From assembly GCA_033283385.1 (NCBI GenBank), contig JAWMQQ010000003.1, forward strand, positions 62,001 to 126,000: a DNA stretch of 64,000 nt. The letters run 5' to 3'. This DNA comes from Mangrovimicrobium sp033283385. GTDB taxonomy: Bacteria > Pseudomonadota > Gammaproteobacteria > Pseudomonadales > Halieaceae. Of this stretch, positions 38,206-47,888 are shown piece by piece. Under the pieces are notes generated by a model. The model made no database searches and was not told the origin of the DNA. It saw nothing but the letters and a program-made list of their open reading frames with translations. Every line of letters begins with the position of its first letter. Position 1 is the first letter of the stretch. Both the position numbers and the translations under genes were made by a program.

Positions 38206-39207
38206 ATGGACCCCATCACCCAGGGCGCCGTCGGCGCAGCAGTCGCACAGCTCGGCGCAGACCGCTCCAATTACGCAAAAGCAGCGCTGGCCGGCGCCCT
38301 CGGCGGCATGGCGCCCGACCTGGACGTGCTGATCCGGTCCAGCAGCGACCCCCTGCTGGCGCTGGAATTCCACCGCCAGTTCACCCACTCCCTGCTGTTC
38401 ATCCCCCTGCTCGGCGGCCTCTGCGGGCTGGTTTTCTATTGGGTCTTCGGCAGGCGCTGGCAGCTGAGCCTGCCACGGGTCATGCTCTGGAGTATTCTCG
38501 GCTACGCCACCCACGGCCTGCTGGACGGCTGCACCTCCTACGGCACCCAGCTGCTGTGGCCGTTGAGCGAAAAGCGCTTTGCCTGGGATATTGTGTCCGT
38601 CATCGACCCGCTGTTTACCGTCCCACTGATAATCGCGCTGGTTCTGGCGATCCGCCGTAACTCCCGGGGCGCGCTGCTGGCCGGGGTGAGCTGGGCCGCG
38701 CTCTATCTCGGGGCGGGCTACCTGCAGCACGACCGGGCCGTGGCGCTGGGCGAGCAGATTGCCGCGGACAGGGGCCACCGGCCCTTGCGGCTGGAGGCCA
38801 AGCCCAGCTTCGGCAATATCATCGTCTGGAAGGTGGTGTACGAAACCCCGGACCGGTTTTACGTCGACGCGGTCAAGCCGGGGCTGTTTCGCTCTGTCGA
38901 ATGGCAGGGGGGCTCGATTGCCAGGCTGGATACCGCGAGCGACTTCGTCTGGCTGGGGGCGGATGCGCAGCAGCGGCAGGACATCCTGCGCTTCGATCAT
39001 TTCTCCGATGGCTACCTGGCCATCGATCACCAGCACCCGCTGCGGGTGGTGGATATCCGCTACTCCATGCTGCCCCACGAGATCGAGCCGTTGTGGGGGA
39101 TCGAGTTGTCGCGGGACAAGGCGGTGCACGAGCATGTGCGGTTTTATACGCAGCGCAATGGTGGTGCGGCGGCGCTGGGGGAGTTGCTGGGAATGATCCT
39201 GCAGTAG
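38206..39207 (+). CDS. membrane-bound metal-dependent hydrolase, YdjM/DUF457 type
   Basis: A 333-residue protein beginning MDPITQGAVGAAVAQLG, the opening of the YbcI/YdjM (DUF457) family. Conserved histidine/aspartate segments are APDLDVLIR, HRQFTHSLLF and GYATHGLLDGCT, followed by a conserved WDIVSVIDPLFT. About four hydrophobic helices lie between residues 60 and 185. The C-terminal 130 residues are soluble and less conserved. Members are inner-membrane proteins of unknown biochemistry, some tied to DNA damage or envelope stress. Own transcription unit between the TPS operon and the tRNA. Confidence 0.85.
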   Translation: MDPITQGAVGAAVAQLGADRSNYAKAALAGALGGMAPDLDVLIRSSSDPLLALEFHRQFTHSLLFIPLLGGLCGLVFYWVFGRRWQLSLPRVMLWSILGYATHGLLDGCTSYGTQLLWPLSEKRFAWDIVSVIDPLFTVPLIIALVLAIRRNSRGALLAGVSWAALYLGAGYLQHDRAVALGEQIAADRGHRPLRLEAKPSFGNIIVWKVVYETPDRFYVDAVKPGLFRSVEWQGGSIARLDTASDFVWLGADAQQRQDILRFDHFSDGYLAIDHQHPLRVVDIRYSMLPHEIEPLWGIELSRDKAVHEHVRFYTQRNGGAAALGELLGMILQ

Positions 39208-39238
39208 GTCGGCTGGTGCGACGGGGGGATTAGTCCGA

Positions 39239-39244
39239 TATAAT
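39239..39244 (+). promoter_or_regulatory. -10 box of the tRNA promoter
   Basis: A perfect TATAAT lies 28 bases before the tRNA and is followed by CCGCGG, the GC-rich discriminator typical of stable-RNA promoters under stringent control. No convincing -35 is seen 17 bases upstream. Confidence 0.5.
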
Positions 39245-39271
39245 CCGCGGCTGCCGCGTTCGCGGTGTTGG

Positions 39272-39348
39272 GGGCCCATAGCTCAGTTGGTTAGAGCATC
39301 CGACTCATAATCGGCAGGTCGAAGGTTCAAGTCCTTCTGGGCCCACCA
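39272..39348 (+). tRNA. tRNA with CAU anticodon (tRNA-Ile2 or tRNA-Met)
   Basis: A complete 77-base cloverleaf: acceptor GGGCCCA pairing with TGGGCCC, D-arm GCTC/GAGC, anticodon loop CTCATAA, T-arm with loop TTCAAGT, discriminator A and encoded CCA (39346-39348). CAU is used by both elongator Met and lysidine-modified Ile2. C4-G69 and C5-G68 in the acceptor stem are features favoured by TilS, and TTCAAGT also resembles Ile2, but the anticodon stem differs from E. coli Ile2, so the identity is left open. The AT-richer island starts right after its 3' end. Confidence 0.93.
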
Positions 39349-39772
39349 AACTTCTTGATTTTATTCGGGTTTTTCTATGTGACACCTGCCGACTATTCCG
39401 CGAGGATGGGTGACACTTGGGTCGGAATCGGGAAGTGTGGCTGCTGGGCGTGGCCGAGGTGACCGAGATTTTCCGTAAGTCCTATCTCAGAAACTAAACT
39501 GTCTCTCCAAGTAGTCGATGTTTCATGCTCTTGCCCCGCCTCTCCACGAACAATAAACTACCCACTGGTTTTATCACAGGTGCAATGTCTGACAAGTAGC
39601 TTAGTGCCCAAGGGCTGGTAACAGCTTTAGGCAGGACAAGGCGGTCCATGCTACTCGATACAAGCTCGAAGCTTGTGTAGTGATATTTGAATTGGGGGAT
39701 GACCGTAAGGTTGGCCCTGGCACGAGGAGGATAGCCCTTGCCCTTCGTGACACCAATTTTACGGTTATCGCT
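39349..39772. other. non-coding stretch after the tRNA, left edge of the accessory island
   Basis: These 424 bases hold no supported gene. They begin at the tRNA 3' end, where elements commonly insert, and include two related segments, GTGACACCTG (39380) and GGTGACACTTGGGTCGG (39409), similar to GGTGACACTTTGGTCCGG at 59306; these may be remnants of insertion-sequence ends. A GTG at 39680 could extend the next gene upstream but is not favoured. Confidence 0.45.
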
Positions 39773-40168
39773 ATGCCGGTTAAAAGCTCACCCACAAAAT
39801 CAACCACTGCCCTTCACTACAAAAGCATCTCCTACGAAACACTAGTTGCCAGTTGGCTACTCAACGATGGCTGGGAAACCTACCTACCACTTGTTGATCA
39901 CGGCATGAAAACTGATGTGGTCATTGCCGATGGTAAGAATTTCTACCGCATACAGGTCAAATCCGTAGACACTAATGATGAATGCACGCTGGTCGAAAAT
40001 AAGTGGAATGATGCAGCTATCGATTATGTTGTGTATTTCTCCAGGCAAGGTGACTGGGGGTATATCACACCTCCGTTTTCTGAGGACGTCCGGGAGTTAA
40101 ACGCCCCTGGCCATATCAGATTCCATCAGCACCCAAAGAACTTTGCTAAGGCCTTCAAACGAGCTTGA
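39773..40168 (+). CDS. PD-(D/E)XK nuclease-like protein (group I intron-associated endonuclease type)
   Basis: A 131-residue protein with the compact fold of the PDDEXK_5 family: a first-helix Glu (E22 in SYETLVASWLL), D48 in KTDVVIADGKN, and QVK at 61-63, giving the D-x12-QxK core. YLPLVDHGMKTD matches the family's phrase before the catalytic Asp. Such proteins are Holliday-junction-resolvase-like or homing endonucleases. An upstream GTG at 39680 would add 31 residues with no similarity, so the ATG at 39773 is used. It is the first gene after the tRNA and points toward the hsd operon. Confidence 0.65.
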   Translation: MPVKSSPTKSTTALHYKSISYETLVASWLLNDGWETYLPLVDHGMKTDVVIADGKNFYRIQVKSVDTNDECTLVENKWNDAAIDYVVYFSRQGDWGYITPPFSEDVRELNAPGHIRFHQHPKNFAKAFKRA

Positions 40169-40218
40169 GATCGCGACCGTGGAGCTAAAATTGCGTGTAA
40201 TCTGGCGGAGTGGGGCTC

Positions 40219-41211
40219 CTAAGTTTGAGCCTTCACCTTCTTCCTGCTCTTCGAAAAGGCTTTCTTCACTTTTCCAACAATATCTGGGTCCTTTCGAATT
40301 TCAGCCCTGATGAGATCGATTGTTGCTTTAGAATACTTATTGATTGAAGACTTCCTACCCGTTACTACCTCGGTGTGATATTTGATATTCCCCTTTATCT
40401 TGTATTTCCAATCAAAGGCCTGCAATTCATAGTTATTGATCCCGCACTCTGCCTCCACATGCCGAGCAGTGTAGGGATAAGCGCTTTCAGCATAAATAAC
40501 TTTGTCTACATCGAGCACTCCAGACACATCACCAATTAGCTTCAATGCTGGGGCGCCTTCCTTTTCTACAAAATGTCCTTCTCGAACAAACTTCAACTGG
40601 TCAACAACCGAGCTATCAACAAGTACTGTGCTTGAACCTACGCCGATTTCGCCACTGATCGTATCCAGAATATGGACATGTGCCGGTCCGACATCGCTAA
40701 TCTTTTGAATATGCTCCATCCAGAGTCGCTTCTCTTTTTCACGCTCCAAGTCTAATATTGCGGCTAGCTCAGCGTACTTAACCTCTTTGGTTTCACCACG
40801 GTACCGATAATAAATTGCGCCTTCTCGAAAGACTTTCTTGGAGGTTTTTCGGCACAGGACAGGTTTTATTCTGGATTCAGCCACCGACAACTCACCGAAA
40901 GTTTTTCCCTTCCACTCGAAACTGTTTATCGTATAGCTGATATCAGCTGAAAAATATTCCAGTATCACGGCATTTAGCTTGGTTGGATCAAGCCGGTCAA
41001 ACTTATCATTATCCAGACCAATGGGAATGCGTGGTGCGTCTTGGATTCCAAAAATGATTCGACCTCCTCGATTATTGGCCATGCCAACGAGCGTACGCAC
41101 GTAAGAAAACAGCGAGTCCCCATAGTTGAACGCCTGTTTGAACTCTAAATCGAAAGATTCTCGCTTTGTGAGGTGACCTTTGGAATTTACTGCTATTTGA
41201 AAACCTTCCAT
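40219..41211 (-). CDS. AlbA_2/Schlafen-type ATP-binding protein in the hsd operon
   Basis: A 330-residue protein whose N-terminal half is an AlbA_2 (divergent AAA_4/Schlafen core) domain: ESFDLEFKQAF at residues 18-28 and GMANNRGGRIIFGIQD at 43-58, then FREGAIYYRYRGETKEVKYAE. The C-terminal half (from about 200) contains a region resembling DUF3644-like or DNA-binding repeats but is not assigned; the end is strongly basic (KAFSKSRKKVKAQT). It is the last gene of the hsdR-M-S unit, 44 bases after hsdS. Extra genes in type I loci are known to add RNA cleavage or other anti-phage functions; a Schlafen-like core is compatible with tRNA cleavage, but that is inference. Confidence 0.8.
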   Translation of the reverse strand: MEGFQIAVNSKGHLTKRESFDLEFKQAFNYGDSLFSYVRTLVGMANNRGGRIIFGIQDAPRIPIGLDNDKFDRLDPTKLNAVILEYFSADISYTINSFEWKGKTFGELSVAESRIKPVLCRKTSKKVFREGAIYYRYRGETKEVKYAELAAILDLEREKEKRLWMEHIQKISDVGPAHVHILDTISGEIGVGSSTVLVDSSVVDQLKFVREGHFVEKEGAPALKLIGDVSGVLDVDKVIYAESAYPYTARHVEAECGINNYELQAFDWKYKIKGNIKYHTEVVTGRKSSINKYSKATIDLIRAEIRKDPDIVGKVKKAFSKSRKKVKAQT

Positions 41212-41255
41212 GATTCTTCAATTTCCATGAATACGAAACTTGAACATCCGAATTC

Positions 41256-42644
41256 TTACAGCTTGGATTGAATACGATTAAGCTGTATTTCTGCAGGTTG
41301 ATTGTCAACGTATTGGCGCACTAATTCGCCTCGAAAAGCTTTTGCGAGAATGGCTTGGGAGATGTTAGTGATGCGACTCTGACCTGCACTCACTGCCTGC
41401 TCTAGTTGATCCGCGAGTAAAAATAACCCCTTCACTTTTCGAACTATCTCTAGCTGCTCCTCCAGCGGAGGGACTGGTGTAACAAATCGCCTAACGTCGG
41501 CAAGGTTAATACCCTTCTGAGCAACGCCCCTCACTTTTTGTGCCAGACGGCGAAAACCGATCGGACTTTGCAGTAAAATTGCTACAAAATTCGAGTCCAT
41601 TTGTTTACCGACAGGTATCAATGCAACCTCTCTGCTTATATTGCAGCCAGCAAGTTCTGACTGCACGACAGCTGCATTCCCAACGGTACCGCGAATTGCT
41701 AGCAAAACCTCGCCCCCTTGCAACAGGGTGCGCTTATAGTTTTCTGATATCTTCGGATCGACTAATTTGAGCTGCGAGTCATCTAAAACAAGAGGCTTCA
41801 CATCGCCACACCGAATTGCTGGTACCCCACCATCAAAATATTCGCCAGTCTGTACAATTCCATAGGGAATACCCCTGTCGACATCCACCAGCTGCTCTAA
41901 TGGGAAGTGCTTCCAAAACCCAGGGAGCTGACCATCAGCAGAAAGTATAGAAGCCGCTTCCAACTCCTCTGCAGATAACTCTTCACACTTTCGATTATTG
42001 TTCGCCTCAAACAACTCAGAATAGTGGCACCAACTGTTTGGATTTCTCTGACGCCAATCCTCCGTCAACTTCCCACTCACCGCAGCAGCCAGCACAGACT
42101 GCCGGAAGCGCTTGAGAATTCCCGGGATAGCATCCACGCGAGCCTTGATCGTATCGACCTGGGCGAGAAGTTCATCGAGCTTGTTGGCGATACGGATTTG
42201 TTCTTCGAGGGGGGGAGTTGGGATCGTCAAATCCTTTAGGAAGCTTCCACTAACTGCTTTGAAAGTCGTGCCTGTGCCCTGCTGGCTCAGCCACGGCTCA
42301 ATGTACTTGAAGTAATACAGTAGGAAAGGTTGAGACTCAGGATTATTGCTCCGTATTCCTGCTAAACCTCGTCCAATGCAGCTTGTCTCTTGACATACAT
42401 TAGTAGGTCCTACTGGGGCCCTAACTGAGAGCAAAATATCACCCTCTTCAACTATCTTTGTCGGTTTGGTGCACGCTTTTTTAGGTGTCGGATGACTTTT
42501 CCCGAATTCAGCCTTACCTTGGTAGAACGGGACACCATCACCAATTTCGTTTACGTAGACACCTTTTGGTGATTGGCCCATATTCACAAGCGCAAAGTCG
42601 GCCAGTGTGGACTCAGTCCAGCCCTGTGGAATTGGTATATCCAT
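41256..42644 (-). CDS. hsdS: type I restriction-modification specificity subunit
   Basis: A 462-residue HsdS with two target-recognition domains. The first begins IPQGWTESTLADF and ends with the conserved TIPTPPLEEQIRIANKLDEL helix; the second includes CGDVKPLVLDDSQL and ends PVPPLEEQLEIVRKVKGLF. The two coiled-coil spacers set the gap in the bipartite recognition sequence. It starts three bases after the hsdM stop, implying coupled translation. The recognition sequence cannot be predicted from this alone. Confidence 0.95.
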   Translation of the reverse strand: MDIPIPQGWTESTLADFALVNMGQSPKGVYVNEIGDGVPFYQGKAEFGKSHPTPKKACTKPTKIVEEGDILLSVRAPVGPTNVCQETSCIGRGLAGIRSNNPESQPFLLYYFKYIEPWLSQQGTGTTFKAVSGSFLKDLTIPTPPLEEQIRIANKLDELLAQVDTIKARVDAIPGILKRFRQSVLAAAVSGKLTEDWRQRNPNSWCHYSELFEANNNRKCEELSAEELEAASILSADGQLPGFWKHFPLEQLVDVDRGIPYGIVQTGEYFDGGVPAIRCGDVKPLVLDDSQLKLVDPKISENYKRTLLQGGEVLLAIRGTVGNAAVVQSELAGCNISREVALIPVGKQMDSNFVAILLQSPIGFRRLAQKVRGVAQKGINLADVRRFVTPVPPLEEQLEIVRKVKGLFLLADQLEQAVSAGQSRITNISQAILAKAFRGELVRQYVDNQPAEIQLNRIQSKL

Positions 42645-42647
42645 AAC

Positions 42648-44171
42648 CTATTCTTGCTCCACTAATCCAAGCGCTTCCGAAAGCATCATCTTCTGCGCCT
42701 GCGCCTCATCCTCCGCCCCCAGTGCAACCATCAGTTCAGATAGCTCCCGCAGAGCTTCAGTCAATTCGGACATCGCCTCCCCCGCCAACACCTCCGGCTC
42801 CGGCAGGTCTGCCGCATCGACAATATCCTCATCCTTGATCCAGCTAATATCCAGGCTGTCTCCACGCTCGGCTATTGCCTCCCTGCTAAACGCCCGCCAG
42901 CGGCTCTGCTTGTCGACCTCGTCTTCCAGTTCCTCCCGCTTAGCATTGCCATCCTTGTCATTCCCAAAGCACTGAATGAAGTCTTGGAAGTAATCCCGGG
43001 TAAATGCAGTCCGCTTGCCGAAACTCGGCATATTGGTCCGCATGTCGTATATCCAGGTCTGCTTCGTATTGCCCGTGTCCTGTTTGATGTCCTTCGGCTT
43101 ACTGAAAAACAATACATTGGTCTTCACACCCTGTGCGTAGAAGATACCGGTAGGCAACCGCAGTATTGTATGCAGGTCGCACTTGTCCATCAGATCCCGG
43201 CGTATCTGGGCGCCAGTATTGGCCTCAAACAACACGTTATCTGGAAGCACTACAGCCGCCCTACCACCAGGCTTCAAGGCACGATAGATATGCTGCAGGA
43301 AACAGAGCTGCTTGTTTGAAGTCGGGAAAGTGAAGTCATCCCTAGCAGGGAGCCCTCCCCCTTTCTTGGTACCAAACGGCGGGTTGGACAAGATCAAGTC
43401 TGCTTTCGGCAGCTTCTCCGCATCGGGAGACATGGTATCCCCGTAAATGATGCCGTAGCTGTGACCATCGGATTCGATGTCATGCAGCGCAAGATTCATC
43501 AAGGCCAGCTTGTGGGTGTCCTGGACGAACTCCATCCCGTAGAAGGTGTGATGCTGGTATTGCTCCCACTGCTTCTCGTCCAGTTTGTTCAGGTCGTTGT
43601 GTTCTTCCAGGTAGTGGTTGGCGGCAATCAAAAAACCACCCGTACCTGCTGCTGGGTCCTGGATCACCTCCCCCAACTTGGGCTGCATCAGTTGAACCAT
43701 CACATCAATGAGCACCCGCGGTGTGAAATACTGCCCTGCACCAGATTTCTTCTCGTTGGCGTTTTTCTCGAGCAGGCCCTCATAGAGGTCACCCAGACCT
43801 TCTTGCTTGGCGCTGTACCAATCCAGCTTGTCGATCTCGGTGATCAACGTCGTCAGCGTGGCCGGCTTCTTGATGATGGTATTGGCGTTGACGTAGATCG
43901 AACGGGTCAGGATCGAATCCGTGATCTCGGGATCACCCAGGTCTAGCAGCAGCTTGCGGTAGAATGTGAGCCGCTCGGGGGCTGCTTTCTCTTCCAGGGC
44001 CCCCCAGCGGTACTGCTCGGGAATTCTCTCTTCTGTGCCTGTCTCCTCCGACATCTTGAGGAACAGCAGGTAGGTCAGCTCTTTCACATAGTCTGTGTAG
44101 GTCACCCCGTCGTCCTTCAGGACATTACACAAGTTCCAGAGCTTGGCGACGATATCGGTAGTCGTAGACAT
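42648..44171 (-). CDS. hsdM: type I restriction-modification DNA methyltransferase
   Basis: A 507-residue N6-adenine methyltransferase. An N-terminal HsdM helical domain (IVAKLWNLCNVLKDDGVTYT) is followed by the SAM-binding motif DPAAGTGGF (about residue 172) and the catalytic NPPFGTKKGG (about 262), with YFTPRVLIDVMVQL between them. It methylates the adenines of the HsdS-defined site, protecting host DNA, and joins HsdR for restriction. It lies between hsdR and hsdS in the usual order. Confidence 0.96.
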   Translation of the reverse strand: MSTTTDIVAKLWNLCNVLKDDGVTYTDYVKELTYLLFLKMSEETGTEERIPEQYRWGALEEKAAPERLTFYRKLLLDLGDPEITDSILTRSIYVNANTIIKKPATLTTLITEIDKLDWYSAKQEGLGDLYEGLLEKNANEKKSGAGQYFTPRVLIDVMVQLMQPKLGEVIQDPAAGTGGFLIAANHYLEEHNDLNKLDEKQWEQYQHHTFYGMEFVQDTHKLALMNLALHDIESDGHSYGIIYGDTMSPDAEKLPKADLILSNPPFGTKKGGGLPARDDFTFPTSNKQLCFLQHIYRALKPGGRAAVVLPDNVLFEANTGAQIRRDLMDKCDLHTILRLPTGIFYAQGVKTNVLFFSKPKDIKQDTGNTKQTWIYDMRTNMPSFGKRTAFTRDYFQDFIQCFGNDKDGNAKREELEDEVDKQSRWRAFSREAIAERGDSLDISWIKDEDIVDAADLPEPEVLAGEAMSELTEALRELSELMVALGAEDEAQAQKMMLSEALGLVEQE

Positions 44172-44214
44172 GGTACTTCTCGTTGATAATTTATAGGCCT
44201 GAGGTGGCGATTAT

Positions 44215-47200
44215 TCAGCCAGTTTGATCCCAGACAGCCTCATTGATGGCTTCCAGCAGGTCGGGCAGTTCCCCGTCGAACATCTTATTGATGCGCTCGT
44301 AGTGCCCATACTTCCGGCTGAGTGCGCTGTCGTTGATGGATTGCTCATCCAGAGCCAGCCGGGTCTTCAGCAAATCACCGATGGCGGTCAGCAAGTTCTT
44401 CTGGGCTGGCTTCCATGTCTGCTGGGTCAGGATCACACCGATGGCATTGTCCACCCGCTGCTCCCATGGGACCAAGGCATCTCCAACCGCCGCCTTCCTG
44501 ACGTACCCGACGATCCTGGCGGCGATATCCTGCTTGCTGGCCAGCTTCCAAGCGTGGCGTAGATTCTTCTCGGTAAACTGGGCCTTGTCCAGTTCCAGCA
44601 ACAATTCCTTCACCTGTTGGCGGGTGATCTTGCCCGGTTGGTGGATGATGGTCCGCAGGGCGATCATGTCGTTCTCGTGGGACTTGATGAAGTCCTCGAA
44701 CTCGCTGAGATAGTCCTCCGGGCTCACTGCCTTGCCATATTGCTCCGTCACCTCGACAAGTTCGTCGGGTTTGTCGCTGATAAAGATTACGGGGGCTGAC
44801 GACTGAGCCCTGCTATCCAGCAGTTCACCCAGGCCAGGGTTGTTGATGAACCAGTCGGCCACCTGCGCCAGTGGCAAGTCTTTGAGTTCGTTGATGAAAT
44901 CTTCCGGGGATTGCCCCACTTTTGCCTCAAAGGCATCCCGATCATCGGCTTCCATCCGGCGCCGCTTGCGCTGCAACTTGGCGATAAATTGATCAACTGC
45001 AACGGTTCGCTGCTCTTCGGTCTCAGTCTGCCTGCCGATGATCTCCTGCTCCAGTTGCTGAAAGCTGATCCCCGGGTTCACCACCACCGGCTTCATATTG
45101 GTCATCGGCTCGAGGTGATCGTAGAGATTCACCGCATCGAAGATACGGAAGACTTCCTTGCCGATATCGGGGCACTGGCGGGTGGCCCTCCCCTTCATCT
45201 GCTCGTAGAGAATTCTGCTTTTGACAGGTCGAAGGAAGACCAGGTTACAGATCTCTGGCACATCGACCCCAGTGGTCAATAAATCGACCGTTACTGCAAT
45301 ATTGGGCTTGCGCTCGTTCTTGTAGAAGCGGATCTGGTCCAGGGGCTTGTCCGATTTGCCGGTGATCTTCTTCACCAGATCGTCCTCGCACTCCCCATAG
45401 GCGGTTTTTATTGCCTCCTTCATCAGGCGCACCACCATATCCGCATGGCGGTCGGTCACACAGAAGATCAGGGTCTTCTCGGCGGAGAAAGGATCGATAT
45501 TCTCCACCAGGCACTCGCAGACCACGGCATTGAAGGCCTCATCCTCGATAAGCTTGTTGATCTTGGTGATATCGAAGTCGAGTTCATCCTCCAGGTGGGC
45601 AAAGTCGATGGCCTGCTGGTTGGCATCGTAGTAGGCGATCTTGTCACCCACAGCGTAATGAATGCCGTCCTGGTTGTGCTTCGTCTTGATGTGGATGGGG
45701 GGATCATGATCGATCAAATAACCATCAATCACGGCCTCCCGGTAGGTGTAGATATATACCGGCTCGCCAAAAATCTGGGTGGTGTGCAGCGCCGGGGTTG
45801 CCGTCAGGCCGATCTTGACCGCATCAAAGTAATCCACGACGCGGCGGTATTTCGAGATGTAGTCGCTTTGGGAGCGGAACGTGTACTCGACTTCATCCAG
45901 TTCCCTATCCAGCAGGTAGCCGCGGTGACACTCATCTACCACGATACAGTCGTACTGGTCGACCGTGGGGCAGTCATCTGTTGCATAGAGAGTGCGCTTT
46001 ACCATCCCCTGCACCGTGGCCACGTGGACCTGGGTACCCGTCTCGGGTGAGGTGTGGTTCAAATCCAGGATATTGAAGATGTCGGAGAAGGCTTGCTGGT
46101 TCAGTATCTTGGTGGTTTCGAAGGCTTCTGCCGCCTGCTCCCCCAGGGCGCTACGGTCAACGAGAAACAGGATGCGACGGAAGCGCTGGGCCTGAAGCAG
46201 TCGGTAGATCAGGGCGATGGCCGTCTTGGTCTTCCCCGTCCCCGTAGCCATCGCCAGTAGAATGTCGTTCTGGCCAGCGACAATAGCGCCCTCAATCGCC
46301 CGGATAGCGTCAATCTGATAGGGCCGTAAGTGGAAATCGAAGTTGAAGTGCTGCTGCTCCAGCTTTTCCTCGGCGGCGTCCAGGTCCTGCTTGAGGAGCT
46401 CCTGCAGACCCTCCGGACTGTACCAGCCATCATTGGCCCGCCGGTTATTCTGGGGGCGACGAAGGTCCCTGAACCAGATGCCCGACAAATCCTTGTGCTG
46501 ATCCAGGTACCCGCGCCCATTGGTGGCGAAGGCGAAGGGAATGCGATAACAACCCGTTTCAGAATTCAGGGGATCAATAGACCAACCCGGGCCATGTAAC
46601 TCGACGTGCTCGGTATCCTGGATATCGCGGCTGTAACGCTCCGCCTGATCGATATCGCCCGCGACGCTCTTGGAGGCTTTCTTCGCCTCGACAGTGGCGA
46701 TCGGGACAAGCCCATTGAACAAAATATAATCAGCTGGGCCAGAAGCCGTCGGCCATTCGGCAATTGCCATGACCCGACCAGGCTCCGGGCGAATACCTTT
46801 GGCATAGCGCAGGTTTTCAGTATCAGCTTCCCATCCAGCATCCCGCAACTGTTGATCGATGCGCAGGCGGGTTTCGGCCTCCGTCTCAAACCAGGTGGTC
46901 TGCTTGATAGCCTCCTTGACCTCGGCAACCTGCTGCTGTGCTTCCGGGGTGGCCTCTGCGGCGTGGCTTTGCAATTGCTGCTGATGCTGCTCGAAGGCAG
47001 CCTTAGCGGCGAGGTAAGCTGTCTCTTGCTCCTGAGCTACCGACTGCCAGACCTCTACGTCATCCTCTATAGACTTGACGTACTCGACCAACTCGTCGGC
47101 TTTCTGCTTCTCCACTTCGGCCAACTGCTGGGCGACGTTCAGTTCTCGCTGGGAAGCTTGCTGTGTCCGCTCCAGGGTGGCAATACGCTCTTCCAAGGCC

Positions 47201-47664
47201 CGCACATGTTCCGAGGGGTCCTCGGGTTTGACGAACGCCCCGGGCTTCCAGCCCTTTGACGGCTTGCCGAAGGTACGGTGGTACCAGACGCACAATGTCC
47301 AGGCCAGCTTGAGCCCCTGGAGAGCCTCCCGGTGTGATGAGACAAATTCGTGATTGGCTGAATTGCCGATCTTGCGGATATCGTGGAAGGTATCGGTGAC
47401 CTCCCGGCCAACATCTACTTCTGATTGAATTTTGCGTAGCAGGTCGAGCTGGGTATCTCGTTCCTCGAAGCCGATGCCGAGTCGACTGGCGATATCTTGA
47501 GCAAGGGCCTCGCCGAGTTGGCGGAGTTTGATGAGGGTTGTGTTTGGGTCGGGCACGAAGGCCTGCTCTGCGGTGCTGGCCAATTGCAGTAGCAGAGGGT
47601 CGTGGCTCTTCAGAAACTCGAAGTTAGTGCTTTGCGTCACTGGGTAGTTGCCAGAGCGTTCCAT
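44215..47664 (-). CDS. hsdR: type I restriction endonuclease subunit, DEAD/DEAH translocase
   Basis: A 1149-residue EcoEI-type HsdR. The N-terminus carries a DUF4145-like region with GNSANHE, then the PD-(D/E)XK nuclease around residue 325 (ADYILFNGLVPIATVEAKK). The translocase has MATGTGKTKTA (about 477) and DECHRG (about 578) with SAT-like LTATPALH, and the C-terminal EcoEI_R domain follows. The ATG at 47664 is preferred over the TTG two codons upstream. It heads the hsd unit; a TATAGAAT-like box lies about 25 bases before the start. The protein cuts unmodified DNA after translocation. Confidence 0.95.
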   Translation of the reverse strand: MERSGNYPVTQSTNFEFLKSHDPLLLQLASTAEQAFVPDPNTTLIKLRQLGEALAQDIASRLGIGFEERDTQLDLLRKIQSEVDVGREVTDTFHDIRKIGNSANHEFVSSHREALQGLKLAWTLCVWYHRTFGKPSKGWKPGAFVKPEDPSEHVRALEERIATLERTQQASQRELNVAQQLAEVEKQKADELVEYVKSIEDDVEVWQSVAQEQETAYLAAKAAFEQHQQQLQSHAAEATPEAQQQVAEVKEAIKQTTWFETEAETRLRIDQQLRDAGWEADTENLRYAKGIRPEPGRVMAIAEWPTASGPADYILFNGLVPIATVEAKKASKSVAGDIDQAERYSRDIQDTEHVELHGPGWSIDPLNSETGCYRIPFAFATNGRGYLDQHKDLSGIWFRDLRRPQNNRRANDGWYSPEGLQELLKQDLDAAEEKLEQQHFNFDFHLRPYQIDAIRAIEGAIVAGQNDILLAMATGTGKTKTAIALIYRLLQAQRFRRILFLVDRSALGEQAAEAFETTKILNQQAFSDIFNILDLNHTSPETGTQVHVATVQGMVKRTLYATDDCPTVDQYDCIVVDECHRGYLLDRELDEVEYTFRSQSDYISKYRRVVDYFDAVKIGLTATPALHTTQIFGEPVYIYTYREAVIDGYLIDHDPPIHIKTKHNQDGIHYAVGDKIAYYDANQQAIDFAHLEDELDFDITKINKLIEDEAFNAVVCECLVENIDPFSAEKTLIFCVTDRHADMVVRLMKEAIKTAYGECEDDLVKKITGKSDKPLDQIRFYKNERKPNIAVTVDLLTTGVDVPEICNLVFLRPVKSRILYEQMKGRATRQCPDIGKEVFRIFDAVNLYDHLEPMTNMKPVVVNPGISFQQLEQEIIGRQTETEEQRTVAVDQFIAKLQRKRRRMEADDRDAFEAKVGQSPEDFINELKDLPLAQVADWFINNPGLGELLDSRAQSSAPVIFISDKPDELVEVTEQYGKAVSPEDYLSEFEDFIKSHENDMIALRTIIHQPGKITRQQVKELLLELDKAQFTEKNLRHAWKLASKQDIAARIVGYVRKAAVGDALVPWEQRVDNAIGVILTQQTWKPAQKNLLTAIGDLLKTRLALDEQSINDSALSRKYGHYERINKMFDGELPDLLEAINEAVWDQTG

Positions 47665-47888
47665 CGCCAAGTAATGCTACATTATTCTATAGCAATCATA
47701 GAGTTATCAAACCCAATTTCATTATCTGGGTCGGCATGAGGTAGTCTACGCTTAGGATCAAACTTTAACGCTCAGCCCTGCTAGCTTGGCTCCAACTCGA
47801 GATATGCCTTTTCAGGAAAAGTCAGCATTTCGCTGGAATCCCGCTAAACAATTAAAGCCGCGCTCAACCGACATCATGGAACATAGAA

